Notes under the pieces: model-generated
The model's input: the letters and a program-made list of their open reading frames with translations, nothing else
Databases searched by the model: none
Told to the model about the DNA's origin: nothing
Assembly (NCBI GenBank): GCA_025964935.1
Contig: JAOPXW010000290.1
Span: forward strand, 1-5,078
Direction: 5' to 3'
Source: Friedmanniella sp.
GTDB lineage: Bacteria > Actinomycetota > Actinomycetes > Propionibacteriales > Propionibacteriaceae
Length of the DNA stretch: 5,078 nucleotides
Shown: one piece after another, positions 1 to 4,720 of the stretch
Numbering within the stretch: position 1 is the stretch's first letter
Layout: every line of letters starts with the position of its first letter
Made by a program: the position numbers and the translations under genes

Positions 1-48
1 CCGAGGCCGGGCCGGCCGGTGGCGCACCGACGATCCGGTCGGCCTCGC

Positions 49-54
49 TAGGGT
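49..54 (+). promoter_or_regulatory. Putative -10 element (TAGGGT) of the LLM oxidoreductase gene
   Basis: TAGGGT fits the actinobacterial TANNNT -10 form. Initiation about 7 bases downstream would give a leader of roughly 37 nt that contains the GGGAGG ribosome site. No recognisable -35 is present. Inverted repeats lie just upstream: CGAGGCCG at 2-9 pairs with CGGCCTCG at 40-47, and CCGAC at 27-31 pairs with GTCGG at 38-42. This is inferred from position and sequence only. Confidence 0.45.
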
Positions 55-84
55 CGTCGCACGGGCGACCGCCCGAGTGACGAC

Positions 85-90
85 GGGAGG
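85..90 (+). promoter_or_regulatory. Shine-Dalgarno site GGGAGG deciding the ATG at 98
   Basis: GGGAGG lies 7 bases before ATG 98 and 8 bases past the competing GTG at 77. It therefore supports the downstream start and the protein beginning MRIGLV. Confidence 0.7.
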
Positions 91-97
91 CCCCGAC

Positions 98-1099
98 ATG
101 CGGATCGGACTCGTGCTGCTGCCCGAGCTCGACTGGACCGCCGACCGGCTCCGCTGGCAGCGGGTGGAGGCCTTGGGCTTCCCGCACGCCTGGACCTACG
201 ACCACCTGGCGTGGCGGTCGCTCGCCGACGGCCCCTGGCACGCGACCATCCCCACCCTGACCGCGGCCGCGCTCAGCACCAGCACGCTGCGTCTCGGCAC
301 CTGGGTGACGACCCCCAACTTCCGGCACCCGGTGCCGCTGGCCAAGGACCTGATGACCCTGGACAACCTGGCGGGTGGCCGGCTGAGCGTCGGGCTGGGT
401 GCCGGGGCGCCGGGGTACGACGCCTCGGTGCTCGACCAGCCGGCCCTGTCGCTGGGGCAGCGCGGCCAGCGCTTCACGGAGTTCGTCACCCTGCTCGACC
501 GGCTGCTCAGCCAGGACCGGACGACCTGGTCAGGCAACTGGTTCTCCGCGGTCGACGCCCGGATGATGCCCGGGCCGGTCCAGCGGCCCCGGCCACCTTT
601 CGTGGTGGCCGCGAACGGGCCCAGGGGGATGCGACTGGCGCAGCAGTTCGGCTCCTGGGTCACGACCGGGACCGCGGACCGCGACGCCGACACCGACACC
701 TGGTGGGAGGGCGTACGGGTGGCGGGCGACCAGTTCGAGGAGCTCCTCGCCGCCCGCTCCGGTCCGGCGCCGGCGCCGGACCGCTACCTCAACCTGGAGC
801 TGCGGACCGGGGCGGTCACCTCGGTCGAGCGGCTCCGCGACGACGTCGGACGTGCGGCCGCGCTGGGGTTCACCGACGTGGTCTACGCCTACCCGCGCCC
901 CGGCAAGCCGTTCCGGGCCCCCGAGTCGCTGCTCGACGTGATGGCCGGGGAGCTGAGCGCTCTGGCTGCGGGTCCGGAGCGGGCCGCGGGTCAGGGGCTC
1001 GCCGCGCATCAGGCGCCGGCGGCGGGTCAGCGGCCGGCGGCGGGTCAGATGCCGGCGGCGGCTGAGGCGTCGACCCGGGCCCATTTGCCCCGGGTGTGA
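98..1099 (+). CDS. LLM-class flavin/F420-dependent oxidoreductase with a repetitive C-terminal tail
   Basis: A 333-residue cytoplasmic oxidoreductase of the bacterial luciferase-like monooxygenase superfamily, a TIM-barrel enzyme using FMN or coenzyme F420. The start MRIGLVLLPELDW is the usual first strand of the barrel. TYDH follows at residues 33-36. The superfamily signature runs from about 65 to 103: a strand ending in TTP, then RHP, TLDNLAGGR and GLGAG. PPFVVAANGPRGMRLA near 170-190 is the late barrel strand and helix. The ATG at 98 is chosen over an in-frame GTG at 77 because GGGAGG at 85-90 sits 7 bases before it. The catalytic domain appears to end near residue 290 (ELSALAA). The rest is an Ala/Gly/Gln-rich tail of six-residue repeats that overlaps the convergent regulator gene. 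Substrate cannot be told from sequence, nor can FMN versus F420; F420 is common for this class in actinobacteria. The family assignment is firm. Confidence 0.9.
   Translation: MRIGLVLLPELDWTADRLRWQRVEALGFPHAWTYDHLAWRSLADGPWHATIPTLTAAALSTSTLRLGTWVTTPNFRHPVPLAKDLMTLDNLAGGRLSVGLGAGAPGYDASVLDQPALSLGQRGQRFTEFVTLLDRLLSQDRTTWSGNWFSAVDARMMPGPVQRPRPPFVVAANGPRGMRLAQQFGSWVTTGTADRDADTDTWWEGVRVAGDQFEELLAARSGPAPAPDRYLNLELRTGAVTSVERLRDDVGRAAALGFTDVVYAYPRPGKPFRAPESLLDVMAGELSALAAGPERAAGQGLAAHQAPAAGQRPAAGQMPAAAEASTRAHLPRV
980..1069 (+). repeat. Five 18-bp tandem repeats at the overlapping 3' ends of the oxidoreductase and gntR
   Basis: Five consecutive 18-bp units begin at 980, 998, 1016, 1034 and 1052. On the plus strand they encode RAAGQG, LAAHQA, PAAGQR, PAAGQM and PAAAEA. 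Units 3 and 4 are nearly identical in DNA; the outer units have drifted. Units 1 to 4 each carry TCA at the same phase (991, 1009, 1027, 1045), which is an in-frame TGA in the gntR reading frame on the minus strand. The copy at 1045 is the actual gntR stop. In unit 5 the matching triplet is TGA, read as Ser221 of GntR. The array probably arose by slippage. Confidence 0.8.
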
Positions 1100-1725
1100 C
1101 CGATGTGGGTCCTCATCAGGGCGTAGACCGCCTCGACGTCCCGGGACTCGATCACGTCCACGATCCGCAGGTGCTCCCGCGCGGACTCCGCGAGCTCACC
1201 CCGTTCCAGGAGCGAGGCCAGTCCGATCAGCCGGGTCTGGCTGCGGAGGTCCCCGATCAGGTCGGTGATCCGGGGGTTGTCGGCGTAGCCCAGCAGGGCG
1301 AGGTGGAAGGCGCGGTCCGCCTCGGTGTAGTGGAACAGGTCCCCCGCCTCCGCCGCGTCCACGATGAGCTGGGCCCGGGCCCGGAGCCCGGGCAGGTCGG
1401 CCGCCGGGATGAGCGGGGTGACGTCGCGGACGACCGGCGGCTCGACCAGGAGCCGGAGCTGGGTGATCCGGTCGAGGTCGGCGTCGTCGACGTCGGTGAC
1501 CCGGAAGCCCTTGTTGGGCAGGATGGTGACCAGGCCCTCCCGGGCCAGGTCGAGCATCGCCTCGCGTACGGGGGTGGCCGAGACGCCGAACTGGGCCCCC
1601 AGGGTGGGCGCGGAGTAGACCATCCCGGGCTCCATCTCACCGGAGATGATCGCCGCGCGGAGGGCGCCGGTGACCTGGGCCCGCAGGCTGACCTTCTCCA
1701 CCTGCGCGATGTGCAACGTGTTCAC
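1045..1725 (-). CDS. GntR-family transcriptional regulator, FadR subfamily (FCD domain)
   Basis: A 226-residue DNA-binding regulator. Residues about 12-76 form the winged helix-turn-helix: LRAAIISGEMEPG, then a recognition region with FGVSATPVREAMLDLAREGLV and the wing ILPNKGFRV. Residues about 85-215 form the all-helical FCD ligand domain. The FCD metal-site residues all appear present: D137 and H141 (EADRAFH), H185 (EHLRIV) and H207 (MRTHIG). A metal-dependent organic-acid effector is therefore plausible from family knowledge, but the ligand is unknown. The GTG start at 1725 gives a short N-terminal arm and a normal family length; the ribosome site is weak (a G-rich GGGGTCGGG stretch). The last 55 bases overlap the convergent oxidoreductase gene, which is the natural candidate target. 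A palindrome at 1767-1777 suggests autoregulation. The last few residues (SAAAGI) are repeat-derived. Confidence 0.92.
   Translation of the reverse strand: MNTLHIAQVEKVSLRAQVTGALRAAIISGEMEPGMVYSAPTLGAQFGVSATPVREAMLDLAREGLVTILPNKGFRVTDVDDADLDRITQLRLLVEPPVVRDVTPLIPAADLPGLRARAQLIVDAAEAGDLFHYTEADRAFHLALLGYADNPRITDLIGDLRSQTRLIGLASLLERGELAESAREHLRIVDVIESRDVEAVYALMRTHIGHTRGKWARVDASAAAGI
1073..1095. terminator. Candidate hairpin at the convergent oxidoreductase/gntR overlap
   Basis: ACCCGGG (1073-1079) and CCCGGGT (1089-1095) form a perfect 7-bp stem with a 9-nt loop. It ends 1 base before the oxidoreductase stop at 1097 and lies inside the 3' end of gntR. There is no T-tract on either strand. It could slow or end transcription from either side, but it is also coding in both genes, so the pairing may be incidental. 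Confidence 0.3.
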
Positions 1726-1753
1726 CGACCCGACCCCACTCTCGACTAGGCGC

Positions 1754-1759
1754 AGTCTA
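1754..1759 (-). promoter_or_regulatory. Putative -10 element (TAGACT) of the gntR regulator gene
   Basis: Read on the minus strand, TAGACT fits TANNNT and lies 28 bases before the GTG at 1725, giving a leader of roughly 22 nt. No -35 consensus is seen. The palindrome at 1767-1777 sits just upstream, within the usual -35/-10 spacer. Confidence 0.45.
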
Positions 1760-1766
1760 GGGCAGC

Positions 1767-1777
1767 GGGTCGGACCC
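1767..1777. promoter_or_regulatory. Candidate FadR-type GntR operator (GGGTCGGACCC)
   Basis: A perfect 5-bp inverted repeat about a single central base. The core GGT-NNN-ACC matches the GTNNNAC core known for FadR-subfamily operators (for example PdhR- and LldR-type TGGTNNNACCA). It lies 7 bp upstream of the gntR -10, where a bound dimer would block RNA polymerase. A related GGTCGGGTC stretch lies nearer the start codon. Binding by the adjacent regulator is inferred. Confidence 0.4.
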
Positions 1778-1817
1778 GGGCCGCGCCGCGGACGAGCGCG
1801 ACGACACGGTCACGGGC

Positions 1818-2450
1818 TCAGTCCTGGTCGGGCCAGGGGGCCGAGTAGGCCAGGGCCGCGTCGGCGGTGAGGTCGCGGACGCGGGTCAGCAGCTCGCCCA
1901 CGGACGTCACCTTCAGCAGCGCGACCAGGTCCAGGTCGTTGACCGGCGTGATCGCCGCCAGCTGCCAGCAGGCCTCGACCGGGTCGGCGGACAGCTCGAC
2001 GTCGGACGACCAGACCGGCTCGGAGAACTCCGACGCGATCGCGAGCGTGCGGCGTACGAGGGCCTCGACCTCGGCCCGGAGCGGCTCCTGATCGGGGTCC
2101 CAGACCAGGTCGTCGAGCCACGTCACCTCGGCCTGGGGGTGGGGCTCGTCCGGCAGCCACCGGGTGACCTCGAACCGCCGGGTGCCCAGCGCGACCAGCC
2201 CGACGACGCCGTCCTCGGTGTCGATGTGGGCGATCTCGGCCACGGTGCCGACGCCGAACCGGTGCTCCCCGCCGCCCACCTCGTGGCCCCGCTCGATCAG
2301 CACCACCCCGAACCCGGATCCCTCGGCCTCCAGCAGCCGCGACAGCATCAGCAGGTAGCGCTCCTCGAACACCCGCAGCCGGAGCGGCATGTGCGGGAAG
2401 AGGACCGCCCCCAGGGGAAACATCGGCAGCGTGGGCACGTGGCCAGCCAA
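1818..2450 (-). CDS. Stand-alone LON substrate-binding-domain protein
   Basis: A 210-residue protein consisting of the N-terminal substrate-recognition domain of Lon protease (LON/PUA-like fold, PF02190 type) and a helical C-terminal part. The signature LPMFPLGAVLFPHMPLRLRV followed by FEERY (residues 8-32) is diagnostic. Further family motifs are FGVVLIERG, RFGVGTVAEI (about 64-73) and GTRRFEV (89-95). There is no AAA+ ATPase module and no Ser-Lys protease domain, and about 200 residues is the normal length of the stand-alone family, so this is not a truncated lon. Its biochemical role is not established; binding of unfolded or specific substrates is the usual guess. The start is uncertain. 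TTG 2450 has a weak GGGACGG ribosome site 5 bases upstream. GTG 2438 would give MPTLPMFPLG, also typical. The gene ends 92 bp before gntR and is divergent from DUF3097. Confidence 0.88.
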   Translation of the reverse strand: MAGHVPTLPMFPLGAVLFPHMPLRLRVFEERYLLMLSRLLEAEGSGFGVVLIERGHEVGGGEHRFGVGTVAEIAHIDTEDGVVGLVALGTRRFEVTRWLPDEPHPQAEVTWLDDLVWDPDQEPLRAEVEALVRRTLAIASEFSEPVWSSDVELSADPVEACWQLAAITPVNDLDLVALLKVTSVGELLTRVRDLTADAALAYSAPWPDQD

Positions 2451-2474
2451 CCACGCCGTCCCAACGCCGGGACA

Positions 2475-2501
2475 CCGCCGGCTCCCCGCCGGGGCCGGCG
2501 G
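2475..2501. repeat. Strong inverted repeat upstream of the LON-domain gene
   Basis: CCGCCGGC (2475-2482) pairs perfectly with GCCGGCGG (2494-2501). A T-G wobble and two more C-G pairs extend the stem inward, for about 11 bp and a loop of about 5 nt. If the minus-strand transcript starts near 2543 this would be a stable 5' leader hairpin about 25 nt before the start codon. No T-tract follows, so it is not a classical terminator. Its role is unknown. Confidence 0.5.
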
Positions 2502-2517
2502 GAAGCGCCGGTCCGGG

Positions 2518-2547
2518 TCCGCGCGGCCTCCCCGCCGATCCGCGCGG
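2518..2547. promoter_or_regulatory. Pair of identical palindromes (CCGCGCGG) 21 bp apart in the divergent promoter region
   Basis: TCCGCGCGG occurs at 2518-2526 and again at 2539-2547, each containing the 8-bp palindrome CCGCGCGG. The centres are 21 bp apart, two turns of DNA, and the second copy lies just upstream of the DUF3097 -10 at 2554-2559. CCCCGC (2530-2535) and GCGGGG (2544-2549) form a further inverted repeat over the same stretch. This could be a tandem operator. In DNA of this composition such a match can also arise by chance. Confidence 0.3.
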
Positions 2548-2553
2548 GGCTTC

Positions 2554-2559
2554 TAGGCT
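2554..2559 (+). promoter_or_regulatory. Putative -10 element (TAGGCT) for a leaderless DUF3097 transcript
   Basis: TAGGCT fits TANNNT and is followed by exactly six bases before the GTG at 2566, so transcription would start at the initiation codon. No Shine-Dalgarno sequence precedes the GTG, which agrees with leaderless expression, common in actinobacteria. On the opposite strand TAGAAG (2555-2550) overlaps it through the shared CTAG. That is the only -10-like candidate I can see for the LON-domain gene. Confidence 0.6.
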
Positions 2560-2565
2560 GCCCCG

Positions 2566-3429
2566 GTGAGCCACCCCGCTGACCGCTACCGCAACGACGT
2601 CCTGACCCCCGGCTGGCAGCAGGCCAACCGACCCGTCAGCACCGAGCTCGCCCTGACCCGAGGGCTGGTCGTCGAGGACGCCACCACCGGGTTCTGCGGC
2701 GCGGTGACCCGCTGGGAGAACGGGGTGGTCCTGCTCGAGGACCGGCACGGCCGCAGCCGCGGCTTCGCGGTCGGCGCCGGGTTCCTGTACGAGGGCAGCC
2801 CCGTCACCCTGACGGTCAAGCCGACCGCGTCGCGGACCGCCGTCAAGCGGACCGCGTCCGGTTCCGTCGCGACCCCGGGCGACCGGGCCAAGGTCGCCCT
2901 GCCCAGCCGGATCTACGTCGAGGGCCGGCACGACGCCGAGCTGGTCGAGAAGATCTGGGGTGACGACCTCCGCCACGTCGGGGTCGTGGTCGAGTACCTG
3001 GGGGGGATCGACGACCTGCCCGGCATCGTCGACGAGTTCGCTCCCGAGCGCGGCCGCCGGCTCGGGGTGCTGGTCGACCACCTGGTGCCGCGGAGCAAGG
3101 AGTCGCGGATCGCCGACACCGTGATGGCGGGTCGGCACGGCCAGAACGTGCTCGTGCTCGGCCACCCGTACGTCGACATCTGGCAGGCCGTGAAGCCCGC
3201 CCGCGTCGGGCTGAAGGTCTGGCCCGAGATCCCCCGTGACGTCGAGTGGAAGCACGGGATCTGCGACGTCCTCCGACTGCCGCATCGTGACCAGGCCGAC
3301 ATCGCCGCCGCCTGGCAGGCCATCCTGGCCCGGGTGCGCAGCTGGTCCGACCTGGAGCTGCCGCTGCTGGCCTGCGTCGAGCAGCTGATCGACTTCGTGA
3401 CCCAGGACCACGTCAGCCGCGACGACTGA
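2566..3429 (+). CDS. DUF3097 family protein (actinobacterial, function unknown)
   Basis: A 287-residue soluble protein of the DUF3097 family, which has no established function. The N-terminal part (about 32-85) looks like a small beta-barrel: GLVVEDATTGFCGAVTRWEN, VLLEDRHG and a GFLYEGSPVTL strand. A Thr/Ser/Lys linker at about 85-110 contains a decayed 27-bp duplication. The C-terminal half carries the most conserved stretches: RIYVEGRHDAELVEKIWGDD (115-134), LGGIDDL (145-151), GVLVDHLVPRSKESRIA (167-183) and LGHPYVDIWQAVKP (198-211). The order VEG..D, then a hydrophobic strand ending in D, resembles a TOPRIM domain in which the usual DxD is DHL; this is my inference. There is no signal peptide or membrane segment. 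GTG 2566 is supported by the leaderless promoter arrangement. The gene converges on hemW across a 26-bp gap holding a shared terminator-like hairpin. Confidence 0.9.
   Translation: MSHPADRYRNDVLTPGWQQANRPVSTELALTRGLVVEDATTGFCGAVTRWENGVVLLEDRHGRSRGFAVGAGFLYEGSPVTLTVKPTASRTAVKRTASGSVATPGDRAKVALPSRIYVEGRHDAELVEKIWGDDLRHVGVVVEYLGGIDDLPGIVDEFAPERGRRLGVLVDHLVPRSKESRIADTVMAGRHGQNVLVLGHPYVDIWQAVKPARVGLKVWPEIPRDVEWKHGICDVLRLPHRDQADIAAAWQAILARVRSWSDLELPLLACVEQLIDFVTQDHVSRDD
2815..2868 (+). repeat. Decayed 27-bp tandem duplication in the DUF3097 linker
   Basis: GTCAAGCCGACCGCGTC at 2815-2831 recurs with one mismatch at 2842-2858, an offset of 27 bp or nine codons. The peptide units are VKPTASRTA and VKRTASGSV. 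The reading frame is kept and the repeat lies between the two conserved parts of the protein, which fits a length-tolerant linker. Confidence 0.6.
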
Positions 3430-3462
3430 GGCGCGCTCGGCGCCGGGGCCCGCGCTCAGTCG
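3423..3462. terminator. Bidirectional terminator-like hairpin between DUF3097 and hemW
   Basis: CGACTGAG (3423-3430) pairs perfectly with CTCAGTCG (3455-3462). With one bulged G the stem continues through CGCG on each side, leaving a loop of about 15 nt that contains GGCGCC. Both stop codons are inside the stem: the DUF3097 TGA at 3427-3429 in the left arm and the hemW TGA (TCA on the plus strand, 3456-3458) in the right arm. No T-tract follows on either strand, as is common for GC-rich actinobacterial terminators. Position between two convergent ends supports a shared terminator. Confidence 0.65.
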
Positions 3463-4673
3463 AGCAGGTCGCGGACGACGCCGTCGGCCAGCAGTCGGCC
3501 GTCCAGGGTCAACCGGAGCCGGCCTCCGCTCAGTACGGCCAGGCCGCGGGTCATCAGATCCGGGACCCGCCGCTGCTCGGTCGGGGTCAGCACGGCCAGG
3601 TCGAGCCCGTCGGCCAGCCGCAGCTCCAGCAGCACCCGCTCCACCCGCCGGTCCTCGGGGGCCACGATCTCGCGGGCCTGGGCCGGGGAGAGGCCGGCGG
3701 CCATCCGGGAGGCGTACGCCGCCGGGTGCCGCACGTTCCACCAGCGCACACCGCCGACGTGGCTGTGCGCGCCGGGCCCGACCCCCCACCAGCTGTCCCC
3801 GCGCCAGTAGGCGAGGTTGTGCCGGCAGCGGTCGGCCGGCGTCCGGGCCCAGTTGCTGACCTCGTACGCCGTCAAGCCCGCCGCGGTGAGCTTCTGCTCC
3901 GCCAGCAGGTACTTGTCGGCCAGGTCGTCGTCGTCGGTCATGGCCAGCTCGCCCCGGCGGATCCGCGAGGCCAGCCGGGTACCGGGCTCCACGATCAGGG
4001 CGTACGCGCTGATGTGGTCGGGCTCGGCGGCCAGCGCGGCGTCCAGGCTGGTCTCCCAGTCGGCCAGGGACTCCCCCGGGGTGCCGTAGATCAGGTCCAG
4101 GCTGGTGCTGACGAAGCCGGCCGCCTTCGCCTCGGCCAGCGCCTGCTGCGGCCGGCCCGGTGAGTGCACCCGGTCCAGCAGCGCCAGCACCGAGGGCACC
4201 GCCGACTGCATCCCGAAGGAGATGCGCGTGAAACCGGCCTCCCGGAGCCTGACCAGTCCGGCGGCGTCGATCGACTCGGGGTTGGACTCGGTGGTGACCT
4301 CGGCCTCGGGCGTCAGCCCGAACCGGTGCCGAACGGCGTCCAGCATCCGGCCCAGGTCCTCCGGGGGGAGCAGGGTCGGGGTGCCGCCGCCGACGAAGAC
4401 GGTGGAGGCCGGGGGCGCCCCCGGTCCCAGGACGCGCGCCGCCAGGTCGAGCTCGGCCAGGGCCACCTCGACGTAGCCCGCCCGGCTCGCCCCGGGCTCG
4501 GGGCCCAGCTCGGAGGACGTGTAGGTGTTGAAGTCGCAGTAGCCGCACCGGGTCGTGCAGAACGGCACGTGCAGGTAGACGCTGAGCGGCCGCTCCGCCA
4601 GCTCGGCCACCGCCTCCTCGGGCAGGGAGCCGTCGGAGGGGGCGGGGATCCCCTCGGGCGGTGCGGACGGCAT
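3456..4673 (-). CDS. hemW: Radical SAM heme chaperone HemW
   Basis: A 405-residue cytoplasmic radical-SAM protein of the HemN/HemW family. The 4Fe-4S site is HVPFCTTRCGYCDF, with cysteines 39, 43 and 46 in the CxxxCxxC spacing. Other core motifs are VFVGGGTPTLL (92-102, SAM-binding glycine motif), TTESNPES (127-134), RISFGMQS (150-157) and DLIYGTPGES (193-202). The C-terminal HemN_C part has YEVSNWA (270-276), CRHNLAYW (283-290) and GVGPGAHSH (297-305). The length near 400 and the short N-terminal extension fit HemW rather than the longer coproporphyrinogen dehydrogenase HemN. From family knowledge, HemW binds heme and delivers it to target proteins and is not itself the oxidase; older annotation often says oxygen-independent coproporphyrinogen III oxidase. 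ATG 4673 is supported by TAGCCT exactly six bases upstream. The gene lies 47 bp downstream of the uvrA-like gene and seems to have its own promoter. Confidence 0.93.
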   Translation of the reverse strand: MPSAPPEGIPAPSDGSLPEEAVAELAERPLSVYLHVPFCTTRCGYCDFNTYTSSELGPEPGASRAGYVEVALAELDLAARVLGPGAPPASTVFVGGGTPTLLPPEDLGRMLDAVRHRFGLTPEAEVTTESNPESIDAAGLVRLREAGFTRISFGMQSAVPSVLALLDRVHSPGRPQQALAEAKAAGFVSTSLDLIYGTPGESLADWETSLDAALAAEPDHISAYALIVEPGTRLASRIRRGELAMTDDDDLADKYLLAEQKLTAAGLTAYEVSNWARTPADRCRHNLAYWRGDSWWGVGPGAHSHVGGVRWWNVRHPAAYASRMAAGLSPAQAREIVAPEDRRVERVLLELRLADGLDLAVLTPTEQRRVPDLMTRGLAVLSGGRLRLTLDGRLLADGVVRDLLD

Positions 4674-4679
4674 CGACCC

Positions 4680-4685
4680 AGGCTA
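4680..4685 (-). promoter_or_regulatory. Putative -10 element (TAGCCT) for a leaderless hemW transcript
   Basis: On the minus strand TAGCCT is followed by exactly six bases and then ATG at 4673, with no Shine-Dalgarno site between. This is the same arrangement as at DUF3097. A small hairpin, GCCGG (4688-4692) with CCGGC (4700-4704), lies just upstream. It may belong to the end of the uvrA-like transcript or be incidental. Confidence 0.6.
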
Positions 4686-4720
4686 GTGCCGGGCGGAAGC
4701 CGGCCATACCCGACCGCAGC

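Noticed and set aside
77..97. Upstream GTG start for the oxidoreductase
   Set aside because: The GGGAGG ribosome site lies downstream of this GTG and at the right distance from ATG 98, and the family normally begins at MRIG.
211..1065. Long open frames in other phases over the oxidoreductase (plus 211-1065, minus 530-1084 and 196-699)
   Set aside because: Composition is Arg/Gly/Ala/Pro-rich and no motif is seen; the oxidoreductase frame explains the region.
1781..1791. Palindrome CCGCGCCGCGG between the LON-domain gene and gntR, considered as a terminator
   Set aside because: Arms of 5 bp with a single central base cannot form a hairpin loop; no T-tract follows. Probably GC-rich coincidence.
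4688..4704. GCCGG/CCGGC hairpin between the UvrA-like gene and hemW, considered as a terminator
   Set aside because: Only 5 bp with a 7-nt loop and no T-tract, and it overlaps the likely hemW promoter; too weak to call.
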